This document shows, in pieces, positions 22,230 to 33,434 of a stretch of DNA of 64,000 bases. The notes under the pieces were generated by a model that ran no database searches, was not told the DNA's origin, and worked only from the letters and a program-made list of their open reading frames with translations. The DNA comes from Zeus faber (lineage: Eukaryota > Chordata > Actinopteri > Zeiformes > Zeidae): assembly GCA_960531495.1 (NCBI GenBank), contig OY482864.1, positions 2,673,773 to 2,737,772 of the forward strand, given 5' to 3'. A program made the position numbers and the translations under genes. Positions within the stretch are counted from its first letter, which is position 1. Each line of letters opens with the position of its first letter.

Positions 22230-22749
22230 CCTGGGCCAGTAAAAATTCTGAATCTCTCTCTCTGAAAGACTTGGAATAAATAACACTGGAACTGAGCTGA
22301 GTCTGATGCGGAAAGGTTTATTGTATATCTGAGAGTCAAGTTCAGAAATAAACAGTGAGTAGGGCTCCGGAGCCCAACTGAAGAACTGAACTTTAGTTCA
22401 GCCCTGCCCCTTGCAGTGCAAGGAACTAATCACAGTCTTGTGGGATGTGTCCCAAGGAACCAATCACAGTTTTGTTTCTAGGGAGTTTTTTCACGGTTCC
22501 TGGAATACGTGTCATGTTTCAACATATTTGGGCATGTTCCTCTTTTTACTGGTGTTTTGCCTGGGCATGGTTTTGGGCATGTTTCTGCAGTAGATTAAGT
22601 TCTTCTAATCTTTCCACGATGCCAGTATTTTTGTATTTTTTAGCATACATTAAAAAAAGGCTTTTAATACATGCAACTTGAACATTTGCGCCTAGTACAA
22701 CATGTAATCAGGTTTCTTGTCATGTGGGGGTTAATAATTAACCACAACA
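22230..22749 (-). repeat. 3' LTR of the endogenous retrovirus
   Basis: On the minus strand, a purine tract AAAAGGGGGA is followed by TGTTGTGGTTAATTATTAAC, giving a classic PPT/U3 junction with a TG start at 22749. An AATAAA polyadenylation signal lies at about 22318-22323. U3 contains a pair of direct repeats (22420-22440 and 22455-22475) with ATTGG or ATTAG cores, resembling CCAAT-box enhancer repeats. The right-hand (U5) limit near 22230 is estimated, because no second copy is available for comparison. Confidence 0.72.
22729..22743. promoter_or_regulatory. Palindrome matching the HNF1 site consensus
   Basis: GGTTAATAATTAACC is a perfect palindrome around one central base and matches GTTAATNATTAAC, the known HNF1 homeodomain consensus. 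It sits a few bases inside the start of the LTR U3. Binding is an inference. Confidence 0.6.
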
Positions 22750-22750
22750 T

Positions 22751-22760
22751 TCCCCCTTTT
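22751..22760 (-). other. Polypurine tract of the retrovirus
   Basis: AAAAGGGGGA on the minus strand immediately precedes the TG start of the LTR. Such tracts prime plus-strand DNA synthesis in retroviruses. Confidence 0.75.
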
Positions 22761-23119
22761 GTGACTTCTTAAGTTACACTTCAACAGAATAACAAGGATA
22801 AACAAATGACTTTAAGTGGTAACGCTGAGTATGCTGCATGTGTTAAGTGTGAGGATCATTGAATTATGCGAGAAATGCAGGTATTGAGTTTTGCGTATAG
22901 GCATTAACATTAGAGCAGCTATATTTAGTTATTAGAAAAACTCTTTACACTTAATAATGTTTGTGATGGATAAAAATGTGCAAAACCATCTTTCATCTGG
23001 TATTAACAGAAAAATATAACAGGTAAATAAGAACCATTCATCCACAGTGGCCTTTGGCAGTGAAGTTCACCAAGTCCCCCTTTGCAGCCTCTGAATACGC
23101 AGCAGTTGTTGATTGAGGG

Positions 23120-23645
23120 GTCCCACCCACTGGCGTAGATTGTGTGGACGAAATTCTTCTGCAATGGTCGGTGAGGTTAATCTGCCCGCTACAAGAAAAC
23201 CAAAACTGAGAATATTCAAGATATTTATTCTGCAGAATAAAGAGAAACGTACAGTACTGCTCCAAAGCAGTGTTTTGACCAGTCTGATGTTATTTCTGAC
23301 AAAGAGGGCTTTATACAAAAGCTGAGGGTGTGGCTTGCGTTAGAAGTCATTTACAAGTCTGTGCCCCTCAACTGTCTAACCTGGATGCTACCCTCAGACA
23401 GTGAATTCACAGGAACTTGTAAACTTGACCTGGCAGATGCAGATTACAATCCCTTGCAATGCATCTCCAAGCTCCACTGTGGTTATTCTTCATCTCCATA
23501 CGAGGGAAACAGGATGAAATGTGATCTTGTTCTTCCATGTTAGAATTGACATTGTAGAGATAAAGGACATTTCTCTTTACATAAACTCAGGGGGGCTCCT
23601 GGGAAGACAGAGACAATGTTTTAAAACCCCCTTCTACACATAGAG
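23120..23645 (-). repeat. LTR-like sequence lying between integrase and 3' LTR
   Basis: On the minus strand there is a purine run (GAAGGGGG), a TATA-like GTATAAAGCCCTC near 23305-23318, and AATAAA about 90 bases later at about 23222-23227, the layout of an LTR promoter/R region. It could be a solo LTR of another element inserted into the env position, or the provirus's own LTR if the 22.7 kb one belongs to a different copy. No second copy was found in the window. Confidence 0.4.
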
Positions 23646-23658
23646 GCCTTTGTCCTCA

Positions 23659-23970
23659 TTAAAAAAGGTTGATCGTATGCATTTTTCTCTCACAATTGTC
23701 GACCATGGTATTGAGTATGTCCACTCTCTCTTTGTATGATGTCAGCTGAGTGAGGTGGGCCTTCACTTTGTGGCTGGCCCTCAGTGAATGGAGCCACCGT
23801 TGTTCCCTGATGCGTATTTTGCGCAGGCGGATGGCTGTAGCTTGTGGGACCATGGCCTGTAGGGACCAGAAGCCAGGCCAAGACATAGCTGTCACTGTGG
23901 CAGGGTGGGTAAAATACTGGTCTATTGTGGTACCCGGGCACTCCCGTGGGGCGTCGCCTCTAAGGAGGCG
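23659..23970 (-). pseudogene. Unassigned retroviral remnant in the env position
   Basis: Two overlapping minus-strand frames (78 and 83 codons) cover the same DNA downstream of integrase. The better candidate has a basic stretch (RLRKIRIREQRW) and a heptad-like tail. I see no signal peptide, fusion peptide or CX6CC motif, so I do not call it env. Confidence 0.3.
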
Positions 23971-25184
23971 CTAGATGACGCATGAGTAGACGCAGTAGTG
24001 AGTCGTTGGTCTCACTACTTGCTGAGCTGCTGCTTGTTGGGCTGCTGCTTGTGGTGTCTCCGCTTTCATGCCCCGTGGCTCTCTTACCTTAACCTTAAGG
24101 TACACCCAGTCCCCTGGTTGTATTCTTTGTAGATCCTCTAGGATGTCTGCTTCTCTGTCGTCTGTGGCACCTTTCACCTGTTGGAACACACTTTATGTAC
24201 ACACTTTATTAGATGTGATAGGTAGCTTGCAGCTCCCTTTCCGGTTTCTTAAGCAGAGTTCCTTCATAAGGACCTCTGAGTTAAGGCACAGCCATTGGTC
24301 GATCCGTAAGCATTTCATGCGGAGTTAGGTATCTTATTCATTTAATGCTTGATCTCATGGACAGTAGTACTAGTGGCAAGGCCTGCATCCAATTTAATGT
24401 GCCATCTTCCATTATCTTGGCCGATTTAGCCTTAAAAATGCCATTAGCGCGCTCAACTGTCCCTTGCAATTGAGGATGATACACACATCCAAATCTTTGT
24501 TTGATACCTAGCATTTTCAACATCTTCCTAAATGTCTCTGCCACTGCCACCGGTCCGTTTTCTGAGCTTATGCTGACAGGAATGCCAAATATTGGAAATA
24601 CTACCCTGCATGCAAACTTTGCCACTGATCAGGAATCTTGCCCTGGTGTGGGCACTGCCTCTACCCACCTGCTGAAATGACAAACTACTACCAGAATGTA
24701 TCTAATTCTCCCTATGCGTTGTGTCATGTCCACTTAGTCTATCATTATCTGTCTGAAAGGGCCATCTGGTGGTGGAATGTGTGCTATGGGAGCCGAAAAT
24801 GCTTTCTTGATGTCGTAATGTGCACATACGTCACACTCATGCAGTGTTCTGTCAAATGTGGCTGCTAAAAACGGAGACCACCAGGCAGCTTTGAGGTGTC
24901 TTAAAACTCCCCCCTTGCGCAATGCTCTCTGTGCACGTTTCAATGGGAAATCGTAGCAGTGACATTGGTAGCACAAAATGGCCATCGTTGCTCTGCCACA
25001 AGCCTTTCTGGGGCCCGTCTTGCATCTGCGGAATAGCCCCTCTTTTTATCCACTCAGATTTTTCAAGACCACTTTCTCTGCTCTGGGCTTGTATGAGGGA
25101 GGGCAGAGTCATGATGGGCGCCAGGTCCTCAGCTACCAGTAGGCTTCCTATTGAAGTGAATGATGCTGCCTGGTTGCTCATCAT
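23971..25184 (-). pseudogene. Endogenous retrovirus integrase
   Basis: The zinc-binding region shows HECDVCAHYD. The core shows FRQIMID (first catalytic Asp, followed at once by a stop), SSENGP at about 24551-24570, where the usual Asp before Asn-Gly is Glu, and QGTVERANG with the expected Glu. A C-terminal IQPGDWVYLKV block follows. Three frames are used. One catalytic residue is altered and stops are present, so the enzyme cannot be functional. Confidence 0.88.
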
Positions 25185-27087
25185 TGTTACCTTTGGCTAT
25201 AATGGTGTTTGTTTTCTGGTGCACTGGGCATTTGACGATGGCAAGCACGGTAGGAAGGTGCATGGCCGCTAACAGCTGAGTGATGAGCGTCCCAATGAAT
25301 GATGGGTGTGCCGTTGGCACTGCAGAAACCTCTTTGTTTCCATATATTGCCATAAACATGACATACGGCGTATGAATATGCTGAATCTGTTTATACATTG
25401 AGGCACTTGCCCGCCCCCAACTCGCATACTGCTGTTTAGAGCTTTAATCCCAGCGAGCTGGGTGGAGCAAGGCTGGGCTATCTAGATTGTTTGGATATCT
25501 GTAAAGGTTTCACCATCGTCATTTAACTTTATGACAGCAAACCCTGCATGGTTACTGGTCACATCTCTGAAACAAAAGCCATCAAAAAAAAAATTTAAGA
25601 TCTGCTGTGAGTGGTTAGTTTTGTAGGTCTTTGTGCGAGTGCAAAAATACTTCTGAGTCCTGGATAAAGTTGTGGGGTGTGCCATGAACAGGCAACACCA
25701 TTTTGGTCGCTGGGTTGACGATATTGCAGCGGTTAATGGTAAGCTCGGGGGCAGAGTGTATTACCTCGTAGCCCGTCCTTCTGGCCTGTGTCAGCATTTG
25801 TGCTGACACAGGACTTCAGTTAGTAGCCTGTTGTGGTGGACAAAGGGGCGTGGTCAAGCACCACGAATTGGGCTGATTCGAGGCAGCTTAGCGGCCGCGC
25901 GAAAGGGAACCGTGCTGTTGTCCGCAGCCGGTGCTAGACCACACCCGGTGGGACTTTGGAATGCAAAATCAGGGAGGCAACCCTGATTCCACGTTGTCTG
26001 ACTTAGTGCTATAATAAACTAGTGGTTGTTGCCTATCAGCGTGTCTTGCATCAGTACTGCGCATGCGTAGCCTGCATGTTCTGCCACATATAGGTGAAAT
26101 GGTTTCGAATAGTCTGGGTTTCTGAGAGCTGGGGCAGACTGCATATCACTTTGTAGCACCACAAAGGCTCCGTCAGCCTCCTCAGTCCACTGTAAGGTTG
26201 CTTTATTGCTCATTTGTCCTGCCGCCCTAATTAAAGCACATAATGGGGCTGTTTTGAGGGCATAGTCACGAATCCAAGGCCGACTGTACCCTGCCATGCC
26301 CAGGAAGGAGAGCATGTCTCCCACTGTCCGTGGTTTTCAGGCGTTAACGACGGATTATTTTTGTGATGGGGCAATTAGTCTCTTATTGACCTGCAGTTCT
26401 CTCCCCAAATAGCTAACCTCAGGCTGAGAGAATTTTAATTTATCTCTGCTGACTCTGTGGCCCCTTGTACCTAGTGCTGTGAGAACTGTGATAATGTTTT
26501 TCACACTGTTCTCTGGTGGAGCTGCAAACTAGGAGATTGTTTATGTACTGGAGAACTGTACTGAAAACATGTCAGTCCTGTAGGTCCTGGGCCAATACAC
26601 TGTTAAAGATTGTTGGGCTGTCTAAAGACCCTTGTGGCAGCCTTGTTAATGTGTACTGGGAGCCCTGATAGGTGAAAGCAAACAGAAACTGCGAATCAGG
26701 ATGTACTGGCACGCTGAAAAAAGTTAAGCATAAATCAATCACAGTGTACCACTTGGTGCCCGGTGGAATGTTAAAGAGTAGTGTGTGGGAGTCATACAGT
26801 TTCTTTATCTGGAAAATATGAGTGTTGCAGAGGCTTTAGGTTTTCCTCAGAACCCCTGCTGCTTTTAGTCCTGCAGTTGTGCGACTGATCCCTTCAATGG
26901 CATGTTGTTTGAGAGGATATTGTTTCAGGTGAGCCTGGCTCCTTTTTTTTTTTTTGCGTACAAGCTCTGCTGATTTTACACATCCTACATCTGTCTTGTT
27001 TTCTGACCATACTTCCTGCAGTACTTGGTTTAGTAAGATCTCATGTTCTAAAGCCATATGCTGTCTGGCTGGAATGCGGCCATTCAT
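25185..27087 (-). pseudogene. Endogenous retrovirus reverse transcriptase and RNase H
   Basis: RT begins with QYPLKQHAIEGISRT near 26900-26950, continues with WYTVIDLCLTFFSVPVHPDS and LPQGSLDSPTIFNS, and has QYINNLLVCS where the catalytic YxDD belongs: both Asp are Asn (26536-26547). A later block reads MLSFLGMAGYSRPWIRDYA and a connection region HLYVAEHAGYACAVLMQ. RNase H starts FFFDGFCFRDVTSNHAGFAV near 25540-25600 and ends MHLPTVLAIVKCPVHQ near 25250. Stops and frameshifts are scattered through it. Confidence 0.88.
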
Positions 27088-27107
27088 CAGGACGCTCGTT
27101 GCCTATC

Positions 27108-27813
27108 CTATGTCATAAACTTGCCCTGATATACGAATGTATTTGTTGTCAGGAGAGAAATGGATGTACATATTGCTAGTGAGCTTCCAGTGGTGCACCT
27201 GTAGTGCTGTTTTGACCCTAGTATTGGTGGTAGTGTTACGGCTGCTGCTGCACCCTGGAGCCCGACGTACAGGTCCTGGCTGACAATGGAGTACTGTTTA
27301 CCGTTGATCAGCTCCTTCCAGCATGCATCGTACTCTATGTGGTGTTGAGGTCCATTTTTTAGGGGCTGTTGTGGTTCGCAGACTCTTACAAGTTTAGCTC
27401 GTACCCATGGCTTGACCCAATCTTGTGGCATCAGACATAGCGGCTAGTGACGTAGTGGCTGTTCCCACTCCCTGGTTTCAGTCTTGTCTATCATGGGCAT
27501 CATGTCTGCGGGGTGATCTTCAGCAAAGTCTACATACAGCCCGTCTGCTGTGCACATGAGGGGGCACAGGATATCTCTTCCATGTAGATTGATGGGAGTG
27601 TTGGCCGAGTATAGTAGAAGTGCAACTATAGTGTGTCCTGCGATCAGCAATGGGACCGGCAGTGTGAGGGGTATCACTTGTGTTGTTCCACAGAATCCTA
27701 TTGTTCTGACTGAAGAACTGGAGGGGGGTAGACTGGAGCTGTTTTTTAACAATGCATGAGAATGTCACACCTGTGTCTACCATAAAGGTGTGTTCTTTCT
27801 CATGTATAAGCAC
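27108..27813 (-). pseudogene. Endogenous retrovirus protease and protease-RT linker
   Basis: The retropepsin active site reads FMVDTGVTFS, with Asp-Thr-Gly at 27769-27777. In the next frame NLHGRDILCPL provides the conserved Gly-Arg-Asp block near the domain end. A linker frame (27431-27108) contains KQYSIVSQDLYVG. The protease is split by a frameshift. Confidence 0.82.
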
Positions 27814-27899
27814 TGGTATGGTCGGTTCGTCCTGTGATTGTGATGAGATGATCGGTTACATCACTTCCTCCTCTGGCTTCTCCTGGCACCCCTAGTATT

Positions 27900-29790
27900 G
27901 TTAATTTGGAAGGGCCCTCCCTGGGATTCGTCAGGATCTCCCATAGGTTTATTGGACAATCCCTTCTCAAGTGGCCTGTTTGCCCACATCCCTAACACGC
28001 GTTATTTATTTGGTAACTGTCGTGTATATTTGGGTTGGATTGGGGGCGTTTCTATTGTGCTCCAGGGGGGGTGTCTTCCATCCCGTTGCATTGGGCATCC
28101 TCGCATCATTAGCCTCCCTTGCCGTATTTTGCACCCTCTACCTTGCATGGGGCTATTTTTGTAGGGGTTGACATGTACATGAATTGGCTGGAGGGGTGCT
28201 GCTGTGGGGTTGTTCATGGTGTAAGCGTTGGCTGGGGACCGTGCGTTTCAGTGGGAACCTGGTGTACCACAGGAGCTTGGGGCGTTGGTGCTTCAGGGTT
28301 CTGTTTTTGGATAGTCATTATTACAGGGGCTTTGGTCTTCATCTTTTCTTTCTTCTGCTTGCTCAGTTCTCCCAGCTGCAGTTGGGTCAGTTTGTGGGCC
28401 AGTTGTTTGTTTAGCTCCTCTGCCTCTCGTGTTTTCTTCCTGAGGTTTTCCACATGGTGGACAATGTGTTTGGAAAACATGGGCCAGTCCATTTTCATCA
28501 GCCCCACGACGTTATCCAACCGTACCTGCACCTCCTGTGGCATCGCCTTCTTCACCATCAGCAAGAACAGTCGCTGTGTGGTGCTGTTGGTATTCCGGGT
28601 GCTCCCTGTCTCATCATTCCACTTGCGTTTGAAGTCGTGTAGGAACTTAAATGGACAGTCCTTATGCTTCAGAGGTTCTCCCTCTAGCTTAGATGGATCC
28701 ATTTTCTCTGGGTGATGTTTCCTTAGCTCTGCCCATACGTGGTTGCGGTGTACACCAAAACCCACGTCATCTGCATTATTGGCGGTCACCACTCTTGACA
28801 ACATTGCACCGTGGAAGATTTCTTCTATAGCGTGCTTTCCCGCTTCATGCATCAGCAGAGCTTTGATGTTTCCCAGGGCCATTTTTACCCCTGCCGTGCT
28901 TCCTTCCAACGCTGTTATCCATTTGTTTGCACCTTCAGTGAGGGCTGGAATCAAGTCGCTAGGCCTACCATGTCCATAAATGACCATGGCACATAGCGTC
29001 ATTTGCATCCAGGCCCTTTAATCACTAGGGGGTATATGCCGCCCCCTTCTTGTTCGTCATCAGCACTGGGCCTTCTGTGTAGCCATCCTCCGTCCCATTC
29101 CCATGCTCTCCGCTGTTTGTGCCGCCATGTGTCGGTTATGTCTCTGTCTCTCTTTTTTAATTTTTTTCCTTCAATACTGTGGGAGCTTAGAGTGCCGTTC
29201 AACTGCAGGTGCAGCATTTCCCCTTCTTGTTGTTTCCAAGTGCTGTGGGCCTCCGCGTGATTTCCCTTCGGGTGTCACTTTGGGTAAGGATGTCTTCCCA
29301 TGTTGGTCTTGGAGCTCCATTGTCATAGCTTCAATGCTTTTCTCCACAGTCTCTCAAGCTTGTATTCTGTCTGTGGAGTCTGGTTAATCCTTTGTTGTCT
29401 GTTGGATGGGGGTTGGGGCACTTCTCTTCGTAGGAGACATGGGGGCCCAGACTGGGCACATCTTTCCACTGTCAGTGTCTTGATTGTTCCCTGACCCTGG
29501 GGGATTATGTATCCCTCTGATCTGTTCCCCCATAGCGTGCTTGCATAGTCCAGTCTGCTGTTATACTTGGCTATGGAGTCTCCCTCTGCTGTTCTTCATT
29601 GGTAGTGCTGTCGGTCTTTGATGTCCTGTGATACAGTTTCTGTGTCTGTGTTGTCTGGCCCCTCCTCTTCCGACTGTGTGTCTGATTTGTCTGATTCACT
29701 ACTGCTCCCTGTCTCTTCTAGGTGGTGTTTCATGTTTGTTCGCTGTTTTGTGTTTTCTTGTTTGGTCATTCTGTCTCTCCCTTAGTGTTA
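27900..29790 (-). pseudogene. Endogenous retrovirus gag
   Basis: A start codon near 29790 opens an acidic, Ser/Thr/Gln-rich segment of about 57 codons (SSSESDKSDTQSEEEG) that ends in a stop. A 264-codon frame (29008-28214) carries the capsid-like sequence, including CPFKFLHDFKRKWNDETGS, and a long charged helix (HHVENLRKKTREAEELNKQL). Further on, C-stop-GCGQTGHLRRDC at 27997-27956 is a C-x2-C-x4-H-x4-C zinc knuckle with an internal TAG. The Pro-rich part between capsid and knuckle is frameshifted. This would be the virion structural polyprotein. Confidence 0.8.
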
Positions 29791-29930
29791 GGTTCCCCTG
29801 TAGTCTCCCTGTAACTTGCCTGTCATTTCCCGTCGGCTGTCCTGGCTAAGCCCTACTGGGTACTGTGCTATTCTAAATGGGTTTTTTATCATGCAGGTAA
29901 GGTGGGGGTCGGTTGAACATGGGGGAGTTG

Positions 29931-30162
29931 TGGGGTGGGGCCTCTGACCTTATTCTATTTCTCTCCTTTTTCCTTTGTCCTCCTTTTTGGCTCCTTATTA
30001 TCCCCCATCATTATCCAACGTATTGCCTCTCCACAGGACGAAACAGAAGCAGACAGGGCAGATGGTCATGATAAGAAACCTCCACATGGAACGAACAAAA
30101 GGATATGCACTCCAGTCTCTGGCTATGGCCGCTTAATAGTTGACACAAAATTGGAGTCCGTG
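29931..30162. other. Presumed upstream flank or leader of the retrovirus
   Basis: The minus strand is purine-rich (AGGAGGACAAAGGAAAAAGG near 29960-29985). No LTR matching 22.2-22.75 kb is present here, so the provirus lacks a recognisable 5' LTR. Confidence 0.45.
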
Positions 30163-30330
30163 TTAAAGGATAGGTTCACTATTTTTCAAACCAGGCCTTA
30201 TTAAAGTGTTGGTTCTCATCATTTCTAGCTGTGCTGAGCACTTTACTATTGAGAAACCTACCGCTCTTCTGCAACTTCTCACTGTGATTACGTGTAGTCC
30301 AATAGGAAAAATGTTCAAGTCTTAAAAATA
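30163..30330 (+). repeat. Unnamed dispersed repeat, copy B
   Basis: Starts TTAAAGGATAGGTTCACTAT and shows the family blocks GGCCTTATTAAAGTGTTGGT, CTTTACTATTGAGAAACCTA, CTTCTGCAACTTCTCACTG and GTAGTCCAATAGG in order. It is among the most complete copies. Confidence 0.8.
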
Positions 30331-30526
30331 ACATAGAAAATAGAAAAAATAGAAAATTGGGCAGAAAAATGACAATGCTATCCTTTTAGTTGCATTTTTG
30401 ATAGCTGTATTAAAGGGGACCTATTATGCTCCTTTTCAACAACTTAATAGCCATTCTAACATGTCTCTATAACCCTCCTGTTCCAGGACGCTCTGTTAAT
30501 GTGCAGTGGCGACACCCTCCTGATGC

Positions 30527-31213
30527 CTTACTTATGATACTTTTATATCATAATGTCACCTTATTTTATTTTATGACACTTTTATTTCATAATGCCACAT
30601 TTCCAATCCTTAAAATGAATGGTATGGTTATGAATGGCGTGGTTATCTCACAGATTCAGAGCCAGAGATTGGGATTGGCGCTCTCCTACGCAACACTGGT
30701 GGTCTTCAGCTCCCGATACATCCTCGGTTGGAGCCAGGGGCCGGAGTGAGACGGTCATGGTTGAGGACCACCACCCGGTTCCGCTTGACCAGCCGCAGCC
30801 TGTACACCATGTCTTACAGCTGTTCGAGCACAGTGCAATGCTCGACAGCTTGGGGGGAGAAACCTTTCTTTCTCTCCGGACAGTAGAGCCAAATTTGGGT
30901 CCCGGGTGCAAAGTCCGTTCCCCAGCAGTTGTAGGCCCACTTCTATCGGAAACACGGCGTGGTCAATGGGAACCGGGAAATGGTCCTTCTCCATGAACGG
31001 CTTGCTCTCTACCGCCCATTGACTGAGGACTGAGGACCACCTCTGAGCTTCCACTCTTACTCCTACCACTGTTGCAGCGCCATCCCCACTCTCCGCTGGC
31101 TCTGAATCTGTGAGACACACCCCATTAATTTCCATTTAAGGATTCGAAAAGGCTTTATGAAATAAAAGTGCCTTAAAATAAATACAGTTAATGTGGAATT
31201 ATGAAATAAGTCC
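30527..31213. mobile_element. Non-autonomous DNA element with about 150-bp terminal inverted repeats
   Basis: The left arm (about 30527-30700) and the reverse complement of the right arm (about 31065-31213) share CACTTTTATTTCATAA, AATCCTTAAA and CTCACAGATTCAGAGCCAG in the same order and spacing. The roughly 360-bp centre is GC-richer. The open frame on the minus strand (30755-31135) spans arm and centre and has no domain I know. The superfamily is not identified. Confidence 0.75.
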
Positions 31214-31249
31214 CCTGAATTGAATAAAAATTGTCTTTTGTATTCTTTT

Positions 31250-31400
31250 AAAAATAAATAAACCATTTATTTATTTATTAAACTATAATTACAAATTTAT
31301 ATTTATATTTATTTATATATTTATATATTTAATGCCTCCTTTATTTCAGGATTTATTTCATAGCCATATTTATTTATTTATTTATTTAATATTGACTCAA
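31250..31400. repeat. (TTTA)n-rich low-complexity DNA
   Basis: Imperfect TTTA/TTATA repeats. Confidence 0.85.
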
Positions 31401-33434
31401 ATGGTGACACCCACGCGGGGATTTTTTGTTTCATGTAAACATAGGAAAATAAAATAAAATAAATGCATCTACAATAGAAACACACTATTTTTATTAGTTT
31501 GGAGAAATGCACAGCGGGTCACTCGCCGCAGCCGACAGTCTATCTAGTGCATACGTTTTTATTTTTTTTTAAGAAACATACAGCAGAATATTTTATTTTA
31601 TACTTCCCATCGTCTGCAGTTTCTTCATGGACAGTTGGTATTATTTCCTCTTTCTTTCAAAAGATTTGTGCTGGTCTTCCCAGTGGCGCTCTCAGATGGA
31701 GGGTAGTTCTAATTCTACTGAAGCCCCAAATGGCCGAGATAAGAGCAAAAAATCTCAACGACATATTTTACCACATACATTTTCTGAAACTGACTGGGTT
31801 GTCTTATTTCACAGTTTGTGTGTTAGTAGGCCCATCAGAGACCCAAATGTATGTGACCAAGCACTATTAAAGGGAGTTAAATAGATAAACAAAGCGTTGT
31901 GTTTATACCTTTTAATCATGTCATTACTATGTCAAAATCTATTGAAATAGGTAAAAAAAAAAAAATAACTGCACTGGTATCTCAGTAATCCTTATTATCA
32001 TAGCAATGTGGTTATTTGACCTCATTCTACACTACATGTATTGCAAAATTGTACTGGAAAAGACCTCTAGCTGGCATCCACAAAATGGAGAAATATAAGT
32101 AGTTGTAAGGTAAAGATACATTATATTGGTTGACGTAAGTTATGTTAATTAAAATGTTAAAATGTCTGCTACTTCACATTGACATATTACGTGCTCGTTC
32201 CGGCCATTTGGATAATCAGTCCAATGCGGTTGCTGTGCGTGTTAATCATCTACACCCCGAGCTCTTTATGGTTTGTTAATACTAGATCTACCGAGCTTAC
32301 CTAGGCCTAATGGACTCATTAATAACACACATTTGCTGTCTGTGTGTATTTAATTACTCAACATGTCGTTAAGCTAATCAGAGATGGTGGATTTTCACAG
32401 CCAGGAGAGTGTTTTAAAGCTATGTAGCGTCACTCACAACACCGTGGCAGCAGACAAATGGACCGTATCAACCAGAGCCTTGAAAAAAGGGCAAAGGGGT
32501 GTACAGCTGCTGTGTGTCACAATTCCCTCTTGCAGAGCCACACGTTTCTACAAGTGATTTTGTTGAGTCTTTTTTTTCCCATCATAACCAGCCACAAATG
32601 GAAATGTTTTCTTAATTTGTATATTTAGCCGAGGAAGAAAACCAAAAGCGCCTGCGCTTGTTAATTAGTCACTGTAAAGTACTTCATGATGTAGCAAGGT
32701 GTGTCAGCGTTGTATTGTACAGTAATGAAGTGTTGGGAGGGTTTGACGGCAACTGCTGCCGCTGCTGCTCCCCCTTGCGATCAGGTGGGGTTTTTTTTCG
32801 TTTTCTTTGGCTGCGTAATGGGAGTCAGATGGGTCAGTGTTTCCCTAATCAGCTGCATGCTGTCTAATTGGCTGCAAATGGGGCCAGTAAGAGATGCAGA
32901 GATTTTTATATTTTTCCTGGTCCTGAACAGGATGGGGAATCCAACCTGATCTGAACATGATTCGGTACTGAATACACAAGGGTGAATTTAAAGAGTCCAA
33001 GGCAAGGAGAGAATTTGATTTCCTGGGTTCAGATTATACTCAAAACACGAGAAATGACTCAATTATATGACAATATAACATCAATGACAATTATAGATTA
33101 ATAACAAGTAAACATTCCATTTCACCCCGAGTCTGATATTTTCGCTGGCAAAAACAAGACCGAAAACAGCTGTATTTCTATTGCATTTTTGCCACTGCAA
33201 ATTTATTAACTTCATTCCGCAATGATCACAAAAAATGCTCCATAAAATTGTTCATAAAAAGTGTTCCTTCTTAGCAGTAAGCAGGTGCACCCACAGCAAT
33301 TCTTCCCGTGGTATGCACAAAACCCAACCACAATATAGTAACACCATATAGGATAAAAAATATTTTTGATGTAAACGTTTTGACAATAATGGCAACATGG
33401 ACAAATTTCTTGCTTAAACTCATCGGAACGAACA
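31401..33434. other. Non-coding DNA, with a possible conserved block at 32230-32900
   Basis: No gene is seen. The interval 32230-32900 lacks repeats and has several homeodomain-type cores (TTAATTAG, TAATTACTC, CTAATTGG) and balanced composition, suggestive of conserved non-coding DNA. Some open frames cross it without any domain. Confidence 0.35.

Larger units (their letters stand above)
22230..29930 (-). mobile_element. Defective endogenous retrovirus (gag-pro-pol, 3' LTR)
   Basis: In minus-strand order: a leader and gag start near 29790, capsid (29008-28214), a zinc knuckle (27997-27956), protease (27813-27444), RT/RNase H (about 27087-25200), integrase (about 25184-23971), a short unassigned region, a polypurine tract (22760-22751) and a 3' LTR (22749 to about 22230). 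Stops and frameshifts interrupt every gene. No env-like protein and no matching 5' LTR are seen, so it is truncated. The domain style is that of fish gamma/epsilon-like retroviruses, judged from memory of the families only. Confidence 0.88.

Noticed and set aside
23659..23970. Retroviral env
   Set aside because: No signal peptide, fusion peptide, transmembrane segment or cysteine motif could be seen; left as unassigned.
28119..28715. 198-codon plus-strand frame, Cys/Ser/Leu-rich
   Set aside because: Antisense shadow of the retroviral gag capsid frame on the minus strand.
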